Assembly (NCBI GenBank): GCA_937885475.1
Contig: CAKZZR010000124.1
Span: 1-10,919 of the forward strand
Reading direction: 5' to 3'
DNA: 10,919 nucleotides
From: an uncultured Treponema sp.
GTDB taxonomy: Bacteria > Spirochaetota > Spirochaetia > Treponematales > Treponemataceae
Shown here: one piece after another, positions 6,290-10,919 of the stretch
Layout of the letters: each line of letters begins with the position of its first letter
Position numbering within the stretch: position 1 is the first letter of the stretch
Notes under the pieces: generated by a model
The model's input: the letters and a program-made list of their open reading frames with translations, nothing else
The model's database searches: none
Told to the model about the DNA's origin: nothing
Made by a program: the position numbers and the translations under genes

Positions 6290-7303
6290 CTAGAAACTGG
6301 CTTTTGCCTCGACATCGGGGCGAACGCGCTGAAGGTCCTCGGAAAGATAGCGCTCGCCGTTATCAGGGAGAAGCGGAACAATCAGCTTGCCCTTGTTCTC
6401 TTCAAGAAGCGCCTGTTTTATGGCAACCGCAAGCGCCGCGCCGCTGGATGCGCCCACAAAGATTCCCTCGTAATGCGCAAGCAGATGGATTGCGCGGAGC
6501 GTTTCGGCATAGGTTACGGTCTGGTATTCGTCCACGTATTTTTCGTTGAAGTTTGTGGGAGCCATGGGGTTCAGTCCGTTCTCATCATGAACCGCGTGAA
6601 TTCCGTGGAAACCGCCGTCCTCTACGCCCGCAACAACAGGATTCTGTACGTCGTTTGCGTCCGGCTGGGCAATCACAACCTTTACGGCTGGCTTTTGTTC
6701 CTTAAGAAATTTGCTTACGCCGTGGGTGCTTCCGCCGGTTCCAACGCCGCCAACAAAAACGTCAACAGCGCCTTCGGTGTCGTCCCAAATCTCAGGACCG
6801 GTGTGCTTGTAGTGAGCGCCCACGTTATCTGGATTTGCAAGCTGATAGGTCGACCAGCTGTTTGGCGTTGTCTCAAGGAACCAATTGTACACGTCGTTGA
6901 ACGCTTCAATGCCCTTCTCAAAAACGCCGTCCACAAGATTCTTGGGCGGCTCCACAATCTCTGAGCCATAGGCTTCCAGAAGCTTCTTGCGCTCAATGGA
7001 AACGCCGTTCTGAATTCCAATCTTGAACTTATAGCCCTTTGCCGCAGCAACCGCCGCAATGCCGATTCCCATGTTTCCGCTGGTGAATTCAACGAGCGTA
7101 GTTTTTTCAGGGCTGATTTCGCCGCGCTGTTCCGCCTGCTCAATAATCTCAAGCCCCGCGCGATCCTTGTGCGAGCCAGCAGGATTGAAGTATTCAAGCT
7201 TTCCTGCAATGCGTCCCTTCAAGCCCAGCACTTTGCCAAGACGGTGAAATTCAACAATAGGCGTATGCCCGATAAGCTCCGTAATAGAATTATAAATTGC
7301 CAT
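6290..7303 (-). CDS. cysK: PLP-dependent cysteine synthase family protein (CysK-like)
   Basis: Fold-type II PLP enzyme, 337 residues, of the O-acetylserine sulfhydrylase/cystathionine beta-synthase family, normally making cysteine from O-acetylserine and sulfide. The Schiff-base lysine is K46 in NPAGSHKDRAG (41-50). The substrate loop is TSGNMGIG (74-81). The phosphate-binding loop is GVGTGGSTHG and a late VGASSGAA is kept. Departures from classical CysK are HKDR instead of VKDR, GNMG instead of GNTG, and GIQNGVSIERKK where CysK has an MPxxMSxER-type motif, so donor or acceptor may differ. The start is the ATG at 7303 (AAGGGGG Shine-Dalgarno), 58 nt after nifH; an upstream in-frame start would overlap nifH and add non-homologous residues. 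Last gene of unit 1. Likely captures sulfur released by the reductase, or supplies cysteine for cluster assembly. Confidence 0.88.
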   Translation of the reverse strand: MAIYNSITELIGHTPIVEFHRLGKVLGLKGRIAGKLEYFNPAGSHKDRAGLEIIEQAEQRGEISPEKTTLVEFTSGNMGIGIAAVAAAKGYKFKIGIQNGVSIERKKLLEAYGSEIVEPPKNLVDGVFEKGIEAFNDVYNWFLETTPNSWSTYQLANPDNVGAHYKHTGPEIWDDTEGAVDVFVGGVGTGGSTHGVSKFLKEQKPAVKVVIAQPDANDVQNPVVAGVEDGGFHGIHAVHDENGLNPMAPTNFNEKYVDEYQTVTYAETLRAIHLLAHYEGIFVGASSGAALAVAIKQALLEENKGKLIVPLLPDNGERYLSEDLQRVRPDVEAKASF

Positions 7304-7361
7304 CGTAGTCCCCCTTAAAAACAACCGATAAAGCTTCTGCCGGGTGCTTGCCCAGCATTCC

Positions 7362-8210
7362 TTAGATTTTGTAGTCGTCAGCCATGTCCATAAGACCGTA
7401 CTCAAGAAGAATCTGCTCAAGGCGCTCCTGAGTCATCGGAGTTGGAATGGTGAACGTGGTGTTATTGATGACGGCATCAGCAAGGTTGCGGTATTCCTGA
7501 GCCTGCGCTGAGTCCGGCTTGTATTCAATGACGGTCTTTCGGTTGATTTCTGCACGCTGAACGATATTGTCGCGCGGAACGAAGTACAGAAGCTGCGTTC
7601 CAAGTTCCTTTGAAAAGGCGCGGAGCAAATCAAGCTCGCGGTCTACGTTGCGGCTGTTGCAGATGATTCCGCCAAGGCGAACTCCGCCCGCACGCGCGTA
7701 GCGGCTGATTCCCTTTGCGATGTTGTTTGCCGCATACAGTGCCATCATCTCGCCGGAAGCAACGATGTAGATTTCCTTGGCCTTTCCTTCACGAATCGGC
7801 ATGGCAAATCCGCCGCACACAACGTCTCCCAAAACGTCGTAGAAAACGAAGTCAAGGTCGTCGGTGTATGCGCCAAGATTTTCAAGCATGTTGATTGAGG
7901 TGATGATTCCGCGTCCTGCGCAGCCTACGCCCGGCTCAGGACCGCCCGACTCAACGCAGCGTGTTCCGCCAAAGCCGGTGCGCATGATGCGGTCAAGCTC
8001 AACGTTCTCTCCCTCGTCGCGGATTGTGTCCAGTACGGTTTTCTGTGCAAGTCCGCCCAGCAAAAGGCGCGTAGAGTCAGCCTTTGGGTCGCACCCTACG
8101 ACCATGACCTTCTTTCCGTGTTCTACAAGTCCCGCAGTCAAATTCTGCGTGGTGGTTGATTTTCCAATTCCACCCTTTCCATAAATTGCAATCTGTCGTA
8201 TTTCGCCCAT
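7362..8210 (-). CDS. nifH: NifH-type iron protein (nitrogenase reductase homologue)
   Basis: ATP-dependent electron donor to the NifDK-like component, 282 residues, acting as a homodimer bridged by one [4Fe-4S] cluster. The P-loop is GKGGIGKSTT at 11-20. The cluster ligands are C97 (PGVGCAGRG) and C132 (GDVVCGGFAMP), at the same numbers as in Azotobacter NifH. R100, the residue ADP-ribosylated by DraT in diazotrophs, is also present. DPKADSTR (41-48) and FVPRDNIVQRAEINRKTVIEY complete the family signature. It is far closer to classical NifH than the D/K-like subunits are to theirs. Compared with Azotobacter it lacks only a few C-terminal residues. The ATG at 8210 has AGGAG about 7 nt upstream. 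It lies 39 nt after the NifX-like gene and before the cysK-like gene. Confidence 0.95.
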   Translation of the reverse strand: MGEIRQIAIYGKGGIGKSTTTQNLTAGLVEHGKKVMVVGCDPKADSTRLLLGGLAQKTVLDTIRDEGENVELDRIMRTGFGGTRCVESGGPEPGVGCAGRGIITSINMLENLGAYTDDLDFVFYDVLGDVVCGGFAMPIREGKAKEIYIVASGEMMALYAANNIAKGISRYARAGGVRLGGIICNSRNVDRELDLLRAFSKELGTQLLYFVPRDNIVQRAEINRKTVIEYKPDSAQAQEYRNLADAVINNTTFTIPTPMTQERLEQILLEYGLMDMADDYKI

Positions 8211-8225
8211 TTTGTTCTCCTGGTA

Positions 8226-8240
8226 AACAGCATAGCTGTT
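8226..8240 (-). other. Intercistronic stem-loop before nifH
   Basis: AACAGC-ATA-GCTGTT, a perfect 6-bp stem with a 3-nt loop, in the 39-nt gap between the NifX-like gene and nifH. On the plus strand a T7 run follows shortly, which looks terminator-like, but no plus-strand gene exists to end there. On the transcript it probably acts in mRNA processing or stability. Confidence 0.45.
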
Positions 8241-8249
8241 CTGCTTTTT

Positions 8250-8621
8250 TTATATTCTGAACAACCCTTGAACCCGGTTGTATCTCCAAATTTTAAGAAT
8301 CGCATCGTCAACCGTTCCCGGAAGCTCCATACACACGATTCCTGCCGCCGCAAGCGACTGCGAAGCACCCGAGCCTATTCTGCTTGCCGCAAGATACTTG
8401 CAGTCAGCAAAGCGCGTTACGCTTTCGTCCATGACGCTCTTAAAGTGGCTGCCATTCATGCAGACGGGAACCACGTTGCGCGTCTCCACAAGGTCATAGC
8501 CTTCCTCGTCGTCAACGGCGTAGATATAGAAGGTGTCAGCCTTTCCGTAGTGCCGGTCGACGTTCTTGCCATCGGAAGAAGCCACCGCCACGCGGTATTT
8601 TGAAAACGCCTCATCAGCCAT
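8250..8621 (-). CDS. NifX/NifB-C-terminal-type cofactor-binding protein
   Basis: Free-standing member of the dinitrogenase iron-molybdenum cofactor biosynthesis family, 123 residues. Family landmarks: VAVASSDGKNVDRHYGKADT then FYIY (11-34), ETRNVVPVC (46-54) and DCKYLAASRIGSGAS (73-87). This domain is fused to the C-terminus of NifB in many diazotrophs; here it is a separate gene starting 8 nt inside the end of nifB, equivalent to a split NifB. The ATG at 8621 has GAGGAG about 11 nt upstream. It probably holds the NifB product cluster for delivery to the NifDK-like protein. Cysteines are C54, C74 and C97. It lacks the Gly/Cys insert of its paralogue at 5351-5779. Confidence 0.88.
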   Translation of the reverse strand: MADEAFSKYRVAVASSDGKNVDRHYGKADTFYIYAVDDEEGYDLVETRNVVPVCMNGSHFKSVMDESVTRFADCKYLAASRIGSGASQSLAAAGIVCMELPGTVDDAILKIWRYNRVQGLFRI

Positions 8622-9486
8622 GAGAAAAATGCTCCTCTACGCTGAACGCACTGCGGTACACTTCGCGGGAGAATTCCGTCTTTCCGGGAATTCCAACGGC
8701 ATCGGCGCGGCAATGATTGCAATGCAAGAACAGCTCAATGTAATTTGCTGCCGCGCGGCGCGCCGCGTCAATTTCCGCACAGGTTGGCGCAGGCTCGTCC
8801 TTAAGCTTTGCGCTGGGAATGAGCGGAATGATGTTGTACATATCCACACCAAGTTCTGCCACCGTGCGTGCGATTTCTTCTATATGATTGCCGTTTATGC
8901 GCGGCACAAGCACCGTATTGATTTTGAGCGTGATGCCCGCCTCGGCAATTTTTTTGATGCCCGCAAGCTGGTTCTGAATGAGGATTTTTGCGCCCTCAAC
9001 GCCCTCGATTTTTTTTCCGTGCCAGATGATGTAGTCGTTAAGCTGAGCCTCTATCTGCGGGTCAACGGCATTGACCGTTACGGTAAGGCTGTCAATTCCG
9101 GCGGCAATAACCTCGTCCGCGCGCTCGTTGAGCATAAGCCCGTTCGTACTCATACATTTGATGAGCTTTGGAAAGCGCTGCCCGATGATGCTGAACGTCT
9201 TGAACGCATTGTCGCTGGCGAGCGTGTCTCCGGGACCGGCAATGCCGCATACGCTTATTTCCGGACTGATTTCCAGCGCACGCAAGACGATATCGCCCGC
9301 TTCCTCCGGCTTAAGCACGCGGCCGGTAACGCCGGGGCGGTTTTCTGTAGTGTTAAGGCTGCGCTCGCAAAAGCGGCACGCAATGTTGCAGCCCGGGCAA
9401 ACCGGAAGATGAATGCGTCCAGTGCTTGCCTTATGATGCCCGAAGCACGGATGCTGCTTCTCCAGCTCAGAAAATGACTTTGCCAT
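8614..9486 (-). CDS. nifB: NifB, radical SAM cofactor-assembly protein (single-domain form)
   Basis: Builds the carbide-containing [8Fe-9S-C] precursor of nitrogenase-type cofactors from Fe-S clusters and S-adenosylmethionine. It has 290 residues and lacks the C-terminal NifX domain, which is the next gene. The radical SAM triad is C33-x3-C37-x2-C40 (CNIACRFC). HPC is at 12-14, GIAGPGD at 81-87, KCMSTNG at 110-116 and HCNHCRADAVG at 255-265, all NifB-specific. The Cys usually found a few residues after the triad in NifB (as in CNRKYDC) is absent: residues 41-79 contain no Cys. First gene of unit 1; ATG at 9486, Shine-Dalgarno GAGGGGG. Its presence strongly implies that the NifDK-like enzyme uses a NifB-derived cluster. 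Confidence 0.93.
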   Translation of the reverse strand: MAKSFSELEKQHPCFGHHKASTGRIHLPVCPGCNIACRFCERSLNTTENRPGVTGRVLKPEEAGDIVLRALEISPEISVCGIAGPGDTLASDNAFKTFSIIGQRFPKLIKCMSTNGLMLNERADEVIAAGIDSLTVTVNAVDPQIEAQLNDYIIWHGKKIEGVEGAKILIQNQLAGIKKIAEAGITLKINTVLVPRINGNHIEEIARTVAELGVDMYNIIPLIPSAKLKDEPAPTCAEIDAARRAAANYIELFLHCNHCRADAVGIPGKTEFSREVYRSAFSVEEHFSHG

Positions 9487-9510
9487 AACGCCCCCTCAGA
9501 AGGATTATCA

Positions 9511-9527
9511 CCTAGTAAATCAGTAGG
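9511..9527. promoter_or_regulatory. Operator-like palindrome in the nifB leader (unit 1)
   Basis: CCTAGTAAATCAGTAGG, matching CCTA-N9-TAGG. It lies just downstream of the predicted start of the nifB transcript (centre about +14), 44 bp from the copy over the -35 box. It shares the inner TAAATCA with the copy at 5849-5865. Confidence 0.7.
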
Positions 9528-9538
9528 TTTATACCGTA

Positions 9539-9567
9539 AATATAATTTGTATTTCCTACTATGTCAA
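9539..9567 (-). promoter_or_regulatory. Sigma-70-type promoter of unit 1 (nifB, nifX-like, nifH, cysK-like)
   Basis: On the minus strand the -35 box is a perfect TTGACA (9567-9562) and the -10 box is TATATT (9544-9539), 17 bp apart. The predicted start is near 9532, with a leader of about 46 nt. No sigma-54 (NifA-type) promoter was seen, which argues against classical nif regulation. Confidence 0.75.
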
Positions 9568-9571
9568 TAGG
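9555..9571. promoter_or_regulatory. Operator-like palindrome over the -35 box (unit 1)
   Basis: CCTACTATGTCAATAGG, matching CCTA-N9-TAGG. Read on the minus strand it contains the TTGACA -35 box, the same arrangement as at 5849-5865. Occupancy by a repressor would exclude RNA polymerase. Confidence 0.7.
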
Positions 9572-9596
9572 TTTAATTACATGGAAATTAATTTTT
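9570..9596. repeat. 27-bp direct repeat, left copy
   Basis: Matches 9793-9819 at 26 of 27 positions, in the same orientation and 223 bp away. It begins GGTTTAATTACAT and ends AAATTAATTTTT. It overlaps the last bases of the operator at 9555-9571 and the left arm of repeat copy 2. Recombination between the two copies would remove the element between them. Confidence 0.7.
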
Positions 9597-9793
9597 AAAG
9601 TTAGCACATATAAAAAATAGCTTTCGGTCGAATTTCGTCTTTCAAAACCGCATGCTAGCATGCTACACGCATCTTTGCCTTGGAACTTATATACTTTGCC
9701 GCTTTCGCGGCAGCAAAGATGAGTGTTTTTGAAAGCCGCAAATTCTCCCTTGCGCTATTTTTATAAATTCAGCCTCTAAAATTGATTTCCATG
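9580..9793. repeat. Dispersed structured inverted-repeat element, copy 2
   Basis: Large imperfect palindrome between the channel terminator and the nifB promoter. The outermost arms (9580-9595 and 9778-9793) pair at 15 of 16 positions. The next arms contain TTTCAAAA (9640-9647) and its complement near 9727-9734. Inner arms CATCTTTGC (9670-9678) and GCAAAGATG (9713-9721) pair, and an apical hairpin TGCCGC-TTTC-GCGGCA lies at 9697-9712. The one-sided hairpin GCATGC-TA-GCATGC (9650-9663) corresponds to GCACGC/GCGTGC in copies 1 and 3, with both sides changed so that pairing is kept. Orientation is opposite to copy 1. Non-coding. Confidence 0.75.
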
Positions 9794-9819
9794 GTTTAAT
9801 TACATAGAAATTAATTTTT
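9793..9819. repeat. 27-bp direct repeat, right copy
   Basis: Partner of 9570-9596 with one mismatch (G to A in the CATGG/CATAG position). It lies immediately outside the right arm of repeat copy 2 and before the channel gene's terminator. Confidence 0.7.
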
Positions 9820-9832
9820 GGTGTATAGATAT

Positions 9833-9863
9833 AAAAAAAATCGCCCGAAAGAGGATTCGGGCG
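9833..9863 (-). terminator. Intrinsic terminator of the potassium-channel gene
   Basis: On the minus strand CGCCCGAA and TTCGGGCG form an 8-bp stem (9863-9856 with 9849-9842) and a 6-nt loop, followed by one base and a run of eight T (9840-9833). It begins 30 nt after the channel stop codon. It separates the channel gene from unit 1. Confidence 0.92.
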
Positions 9864-9893
9864 GGAACAGGGCGCTGGCACTATGCCGATGTG

Positions 9894-10700
9894 CTATGAC
9901 AACTTCTTGCCGCAATATGGGCAATAGGATTTGGGGTCGCAGTCGCATTCCCGGGTATTAAGTTCGATGAAGCCGGAGGAGATGATACCAGTGGGAACGG
10001 CAACGAGCGCAATTCCAAGGACAGCCATTATCATGCTGAGGATTTTGCCGGCAACGGTGATGGGGTAAATGTCGCCGTAGCCGACCGTGGTGAACGTGGC
10101 TACCGCCCACCACAAGCCAGAAAAACCGTTCTGGAACACTTCGGGCTGGACGGGGGATTCGATGGTGTACATAAAAACCGACGAGATGAGCATGAGGATG
10201 AACACGACAAAAATTGAGGAAAGCAGCTCGTGGGATTTGTTGCGCATGACGGCAAGCACGGAGCCGAGCGCGTTTGTGTAGCGGTTCATCTTGAAAAGGC
10301 GGAACAGGCGCACAAGGCGGAGCGCACGCAGCACCCGCAGGTCGATTTTTATGAAGAACGGAAAATAAAACGGCAGGATTGCCAGCAGATCGATGAGCGC
10401 CATGAATGAAAAGATGTACTTAAGCACCGCAACCGGCTTGGATTTATCTGGAAACAAAAGCGGTGCCGTCCACACGCGTAGTAGGTATTCAAGCGTGAAC
10501 ACGGCTACGGAGCCAGTCTCAATCCACTTGAAGACGGCGGAATGAAAGCCGGGAATGGTAAAGGTGTCCAAAAAAATGGAGAACACGTTCACGCAGATAA
10601 GCACGATGATGAAGGTGTCAAAAATTTTGCTGGCAAGATCGCCGTCCTTGCCTTTTTCGATGATTTCAAACGTTCGCTTTTTTACGTCTGCAACGGTCAT
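9894..10700 (-). CDS. Voltage-gated potassium channel (Kv-like, six-helix ion transporter)
   Basis: Membrane channel for K+, 268 residues, acting as a tetramer. S1-S3 are hydrophobic segments at about 27-45, 62-77 and 95-115. S4 is the arginine-rich voltage sensor at 119-140 (LRVLRALRLVRLFRLFK). S5 is about 160-180. The pore helix is followed by the selectivity filter TTVGYGD (204-210), then S6 at about 218-243. The short cytoplasmic tail ends in ECDCDPKSYCPYCGKKLS, with C252, C254, C260 and C263 looking like a small zinc ribbon. The start is the ATG at 10700: AAAGGAGC lies just upstream, and the in-frame TTG at 10715 overlaps that ribosome-binding region. It stands alone with its own terminator and no evident link to the nitrogenase-like genes. 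Confidence 0.95.
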   Translation of the reverse strand: MTVADVKKRTFEIIEKGKDGDLASKIFDTFIIVLICVNVFSIFLDTFTIPGFHSAVFKWIETGSVAVFTLEYLLRVWTAPLLFPDKSKPVAVLKYIFSFMALIDLLAILPFYFPFFIKIDLRVLRALRLVRLFRLFKMNRYTNALGSVLAVMRNKSHELLSSIFVVFILMLISSVFMYTIESPVQPEVFQNGFSGLWWAVATFTTVGYGDIYPITVAGKILSMIMAVLGIALVAVPTGIISSGFIELNTRECDCDPKSYCPYCGKKLS

Positions 10701-10713
10701 AGAAGCTCCTTTC

Positions 10714-10728
10714 AAATGAATTTCATTT
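10714..10728. promoter_or_regulatory. Short palindrome next to the channel ribosome-binding site
   Basis: AAATGAA-T-TTCATTT, perfect 7-bp arms around one base, immediately upstream of the CTCCTTT (AAAGGAG on the mRNA) at 10706-10712. It could be an operator or weak mRNA structure; in AT-rich leader sequence it could also be chance. Confidence 0.35.
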
Positions 10729-10750
10729 TACGATGAATGGATATACAAAA

Positions 10751-10779
10751 TATGTATCACGATGCGGGATTTAATGCAA
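10751..10779 (-). promoter_or_regulatory. Possible promoter of the channel gene
   Basis: TTGCAT (10779-10774) and TACATA (10756-10751) on the minus strand are 17 bp apart and about 50 nt before the start codon. The -10 box is a weak match; other AT-rich hexamers nearby are possible. No CCTA-N9-TAGG palindrome is present here. Confidence 0.35.
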
Positions 10780-10850
10780 CGGCGCAGGACGACTGAGCCA
10801 GGATAAGCGCATTGTAAAGCTCCAAAATTAAAAAAAATGGTGTTTTCCTT

Positions 10851-10919
10851 AAAAAAAATAACTCCCAGTCGAGTTTCGTCTTTCAAAACCGCACGCTCGC
10901 GTGCTACACCTTGTTGTGC
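10851..10919. repeat. Dispersed structured inverted-repeat element, copy 3 (cut by window end)
   Basis: Same orientation as copy 2. It shares AAATAACTCCCAGTCGAG, TTTCGTCTTTCAAAACC, then the side hairpin GCACGC-TC-GCGTGC (10891-10904) and CTACAC. It almost equals the reverse complement of the right arm of copy 1 (6046-6098). The inner stem (CTTGTTGTGC onward) and the right arm should lie just past the window. Confidence 0.75.

Noticed and set aside
8226..8251. Plus-strand intrinsic terminator (stem plus T7)
   Set aside because: No plus-strand gene ends there; on the transcribed minus strand the stem lies inside an operon and has no U-tract after it.
6281..9477. Long plus-strand open frames opposite nifB (8566-9477) and the cysK-like gene (6281-6964)
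   Set aside because: They are antisense to genes with complete family motifs, show no recognisable domains, and arise from third-position codon bias of the true genes.
5944..9793. Integron attC sites or a CRISPR array
   Set aside because: The elements are imperfect palindromes but lack the RYYYAAC/GTTRRRY core pair, have no cassette genes between them, and are too few and irregular for CRISPR repeats.

Overview
The window holds a compact nitrogenase-like gene cluster. All protein genes lie on the minus strand, so transcription runs from high to low coordinates. The host is probably a strict anaerobe: oxygen-labile metallocluster enzymes, near-even base composition in genes and AT-rich gaps. 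A gut or rumen spirochaete (Treponema-like) is my best guess, because group IV-type NifH paralogues are known from treponemes, but the sequence does not prove it.

Layout, in transcription order. (1) 9894-10700: a Kv-type potassium channel with its own intrinsic terminator (9833-9863), apparently unrelated to the rest. (2) Transcription unit 1: nifB (8614-9486), a NifX-like carrier (8250-8621), nifH (7362-8210) and a cysteine-synthase-family gene (6290-7303). (3) Transcription unit 2: a second NifX-like protein with a Gly/Cys-rich insert (5351-5779), NifD-like (3849-5294), NifK-like (2544-3839), then an SsuABC/TauABC-type ABC transporter: lipoprotein (1446-2498), permease (438-1400) and ATPase (444 to beyond base 1). 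Both units start from near-consensus sigma-70-type promoters. In each, a 17-bp palindrome (CCTA-N9-TAGG) contains the -35 box and a second copy lies at or just after the predicted start site, so the two units look co-regulated.

How the genes may work together. NifB makes an Fe-S-C precursor cluster, the NifX-like proteins may carry it, and the NifDK-like protein uses it with electrons from NifH. The NifD-like subunit keeps its three P-cluster cysteines and the Cys and His equivalent to the FeMo-cofactor ligands (C259, H423). The positions of alpha-Gln191 and alpha-His195 are Cys179 and Phe183, and the homocitrate lysine is not conserved. No nifE, nifN or nifV is visible. This suits a nitrogenase-like reductase with a simple, homocitrate-free cofactor rather than an N2-fixing enzyme. 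With a cysteine-synthase-family enzyme and a sulfonate/nitrate-type importer, the best hypothesis is a sulfur-scavenging C-S bond reductase related to methylthio-alkane reductase (MarBHDK), with the released sulfur captured by the CysK-like enzyme. The substrate is inference.

Non-coding content is unusually rich. A hairpin-bearing inverted-repeat element occurs three times (about 5944-6098, 9580-9793 and 10851-end). A 27-bp direct repeat flanks the second copy. A multi-hairpin region follows the cysK-like gene (6133-6276), and small stem-loops lie between several cistrons.
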